This document shows, one piece after another, positions 24,668-26,329 of a stretch of DNA of 26,329 nucleotides (position 1 is the first letter of the stretch; each line of letters begins with the position of its first letter). The position numbers were made by a program, and so were the translations under genes. The DNA lies in the IMG/VR virus record IMGVR_UViG_3300035128_000056, positions 64,001-90,329 of that record, one strand, 5' to 3'. Below the pieces are notes generated by a model. That model saw only the letters and a program-made list of their open reading frames with translations. It searched no databases and had not been told where the DNA came from. Source of the DNA: a virus.

Positions 24668-26329
24668 ATGACCACCATCGTCTACAAGTACGGGGCACGC
24701 GCCCCAATCGCCGGCTTCGAAGCGTTCCGCGAGCAGGAGCGACGTGCGCACAAGTACCGGCGCAAGCTACTCGACATCGAGATTGCACACCATGCGACTC
24801 TAGCGACTATCGAGCGCGAGCAGCAAGCCGAGATTGCCGAGCTACTGGAGGAGCTTGCCGACGCAGACGACAGGATTGCGTTGCGGCTCGAGCAGGCGCG
24901 TCAGGAGCGGGTGAAGCAGCGCAAGCGCGGCGAGCAAGCAGCAGCGCGCGCCGAACTGAAGGCGCTGAAGGACGCTCGGAAGGACGTGAAGCGGCGCATC
25001 AAGGAGGCTCGTGTTCGAGTCCGTAATGCTCACGAGGCGGCATCACTAGAGTTCGAGTGGCGCTGCGCGGCGGGGCGTGCTGGAGTGCTAGATGGACGCG
25101 GGAAGCCAGCGCTGCTACCGTGCACGCATGGCGAATGGCTCGCCCCGATGAATGCCGAGGAGCGAGCTAAGCTTCGAGCGAAGTTGAAAGCTGCAACGAA
25201 GATTGATCCACCGACAACGGGGGATGTGCGGCGCGAGGTGCTCGCTACGATGCTCCAGGAACAGTGGCCAGCGCACTGGATCGCGCTGCAACGTGCTGAC
25301 TGGGATCGATCAAGAGCGCGCCGACGGGCACGTGCTGATAGTGGTCTCTACCACGGGACCTACGCTGCAGTCGAAGACGCTGTGGACGCTGCGGTGAAGA
25401 AGCGGCGTAAGCTAGGGCTTCCTCCAGAACACCACTGGGTCGATCAGGTCCGAATCGGAACACAGTGCCAGGGCGGCGTCACCGCTCAGCGGTTCGAGTT
25501 GGCTGACGAATTGGAATTGTCTGCGCCCGGTCGAGCGTTCCAGCGCGCTGGCGGAAAGCCTCTTCCTGAGCACATGCGCAAGCGCGGAACCGGACGGCGC
25601 TCTCGGACGCTGCGGACCATGCGTGTCCGCGTCGCGTCCGACGGTCGTGATCCTATCTGGGTGACACTGCCTGTGCAGATGCAACGTCCGCTACCGAACG
25701 GAGCACGAGTTCTGTGGGCATACGTCATCCGTCGCGACCTCGAGCGCGCCCCGTACTCGACGTGGGAGGTACAGCTCACCGTCGACGTCGATCGGAAGCG
25801 TCCAACTGCACAGCGGCACGAAGCGGTTGCCGTCGATGTTGGTTGGCGGCGACGACCAGAGGGCAGCATCCGCGTGGCATATTGGGTTGGTAGCGACGGC
25901 ACCGAAGGAACCATCGACGTGCCAGCACGCATCGACGCGGCGCTCAGTCACTCGCACGAGATTCGCGCTGTCAGCGATCGTCTGTTCGACGACGTTCGGT
26001 CTGTCGTGCTCGAGAACAAGGCGTCGCTTCCGGACGCCGCGCAGGAGATGCTCCGACATGCTGCGCAGTGGAAGCGCCACGGAAAGCTCGTTCGCGTCGC
26101 CACGGTGGTGTCCTACTACACCGACTCTGACTGGGAGTACTGGCGCAAAGAGCGCAAGGATGCACGGTTGCACCTCATGCCGACTGTCGATGAGTCGCGA
26201 GAGCACGCCGGTGAAGACTGGCTTGCATGGTACCTCTACTGCTGGACTCGGCAAGATCGTCACCTGCATCAGTGGGAGGCCGACGAGCGTCGGCACGCGC
26301 TGCGCAGTCGCGACGAGATATTCCGCGTC
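24668..26329 (+). CDS. TnpB/Cas12-superfamily RuvC-like nuclease, 3' end outside window
   Basis: AAAGGAGCACTG precedes the ATG; 554 codons are in view and no stop occurs. Residues 20-135 form a very long charged helix region (AELKALKDARKDVKRRIKEA). Residues 335-385 look like the beta-rich WED-type part: WVTLPVQMQRPLPNGARVLW, then YSTWEVQLTVDVD. The RuvC-I motif follows at once, AVAVDVGWRRRPEG, with catalytic-type D390. The last part (WTRQDRHLHQWEADERRHAL, then RSRDEIFRV) corresponds to the helices that precede the RuvC-II Glu in TnpB/Cas12-type enzymes. That Glu, the zinc finger and the RuvC-III Asp would lie beyond the window. No transposase, inverted repeat or CRISPR array is visible. It could be RNA-guided, but the guide is not in view. 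Confidence 0.7.
   Translation, partial: MTTIVYKYGARAPIAGFEAFREQERRAHKYRRKLLDIEIAHHATLATIEREQQAEIAELLEELADADDRIALRLEQARQERVKQRKRGEQAAARAELKALKDARKDVKRRIKEARVRVRNAHEAASLEFEWRCAAGRAGVLDGRGKPALLPCTHGEWLAPMNAEERAKLRAKLKAATKIDPPTTGDVRREVLATMLQEQWPAHWIALQRADWDRSRARRRARADSGLYHGTYAAVEDAVDAAVKKRRKLGLPPEHHWVDQVRIGTQCQGGVTAQRFELADELELSAPGRAFQRAGGKPLPEHMRKRGTGRRSRTLRTMRVRVASDGRDPIWVTLPVQMQRPLPNGARVLWAYVIRRDLERAPYSTWEVQLTVDVDRKRPTAQRHEAVAVDVGWRRRPEGSIRVAYWVGSDGTEGTIDVPARIDAALSHSHEIRAVSDRLFDDVRSVVLENKASLPDAAQEMLRHAAQWKRHGKLVRVATVVSYYTDSDWEYWRKERKDARLHLMPTVDESREHAGEDWLAWYLYCWTRQDRHLHQWEADERRHALRSRDEIFRV

Noticed and set aside
1-26329. tRNA genes
   Set aside because: No cloverleaf with a TTC-based T-arm and matching acceptor stem was recognised by eye; a tRNAscan run would settle it.

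Overview
This window is part of a tailed-phage (or prophage) early and accessory region, probably from a high-GC bacterium. The evidence for a phage is the very tight packing of small genes with start/stop overlaps (ATGA, GTGA, TGATG), a repressor/antirepressor switch with divergent promoters, a recombination gene, homing-type endonucleases and families met mainly in Caudoviricetes (BRO, ASCH, Lar, SLOG, RecT). No structural genes, terminase, tRNA, rRNA, insertion sequence or CRISPR array is visible. The host cannot be named; sigma-70-like promoters and good GGAGG ribosome sites point only to a bacterium.

Layout. (1) 1-8858, minus strand: one long leftward operon starting at a 79-aa Cro/CI-like repressor, followed by a BRO antirepressor and about 28 small genes. 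These include a SLOG protein, a Lar-like zinc protein, an ASCH protein, a deoxyribosyltransferase-like protein, a methyltransferase-like protein and, cut by the window edge, a DNA methyltransferase. (2) 8859-8985: the switch. Two divergent promoters of matching design each carry the same operator box over the -10; the repressor transcript looks leaderless. (3) 8986-19236, plus strand: a rightward operon of small zinc-ribbon and coiled-coil proteins around a recombination core. The core gene (13319-14860) joins a 5'-3' flap exonuclease to a RecT/Bet-like annealing domain in one protein; a 78-bp piece of its 3' part is also found inside the gene just upstream. (4) 19237-22300: a regulatory island with its own promoter. 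It encodes a T5orf172 (GIY-YIG-like) protein fused to a Fis-type HTH, two HNH endonucleases, three perfect ATGACA-N4-TGTCAT palindromes, and a shared TGCAYTAG-N8-ATG start box in front of three genes. (5) 20642-23076: four genes preceded by a repeated stem-loop plus Shine-Dalgarno leader. (6) 23077-26329: small genes, one carrying a ribosomal L7/L12 C-terminal domain, then a large ORF running off the end that looks like a TnpB/Cas12-superfamily RuvC nuclease.

How the parts may work together: the switch selects between the leftward (repressor, antirepressor, modification/anti-restriction) and rightward (recombination) programmes. The nuclease island appears to be a separately controlled module, possibly governed by its own HTH protein. 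The RuvC nuclease at the right end and the exonuclease-annealase fusion are the strongest candidates for new biology. Functions rest on motif reading; no database search was run.
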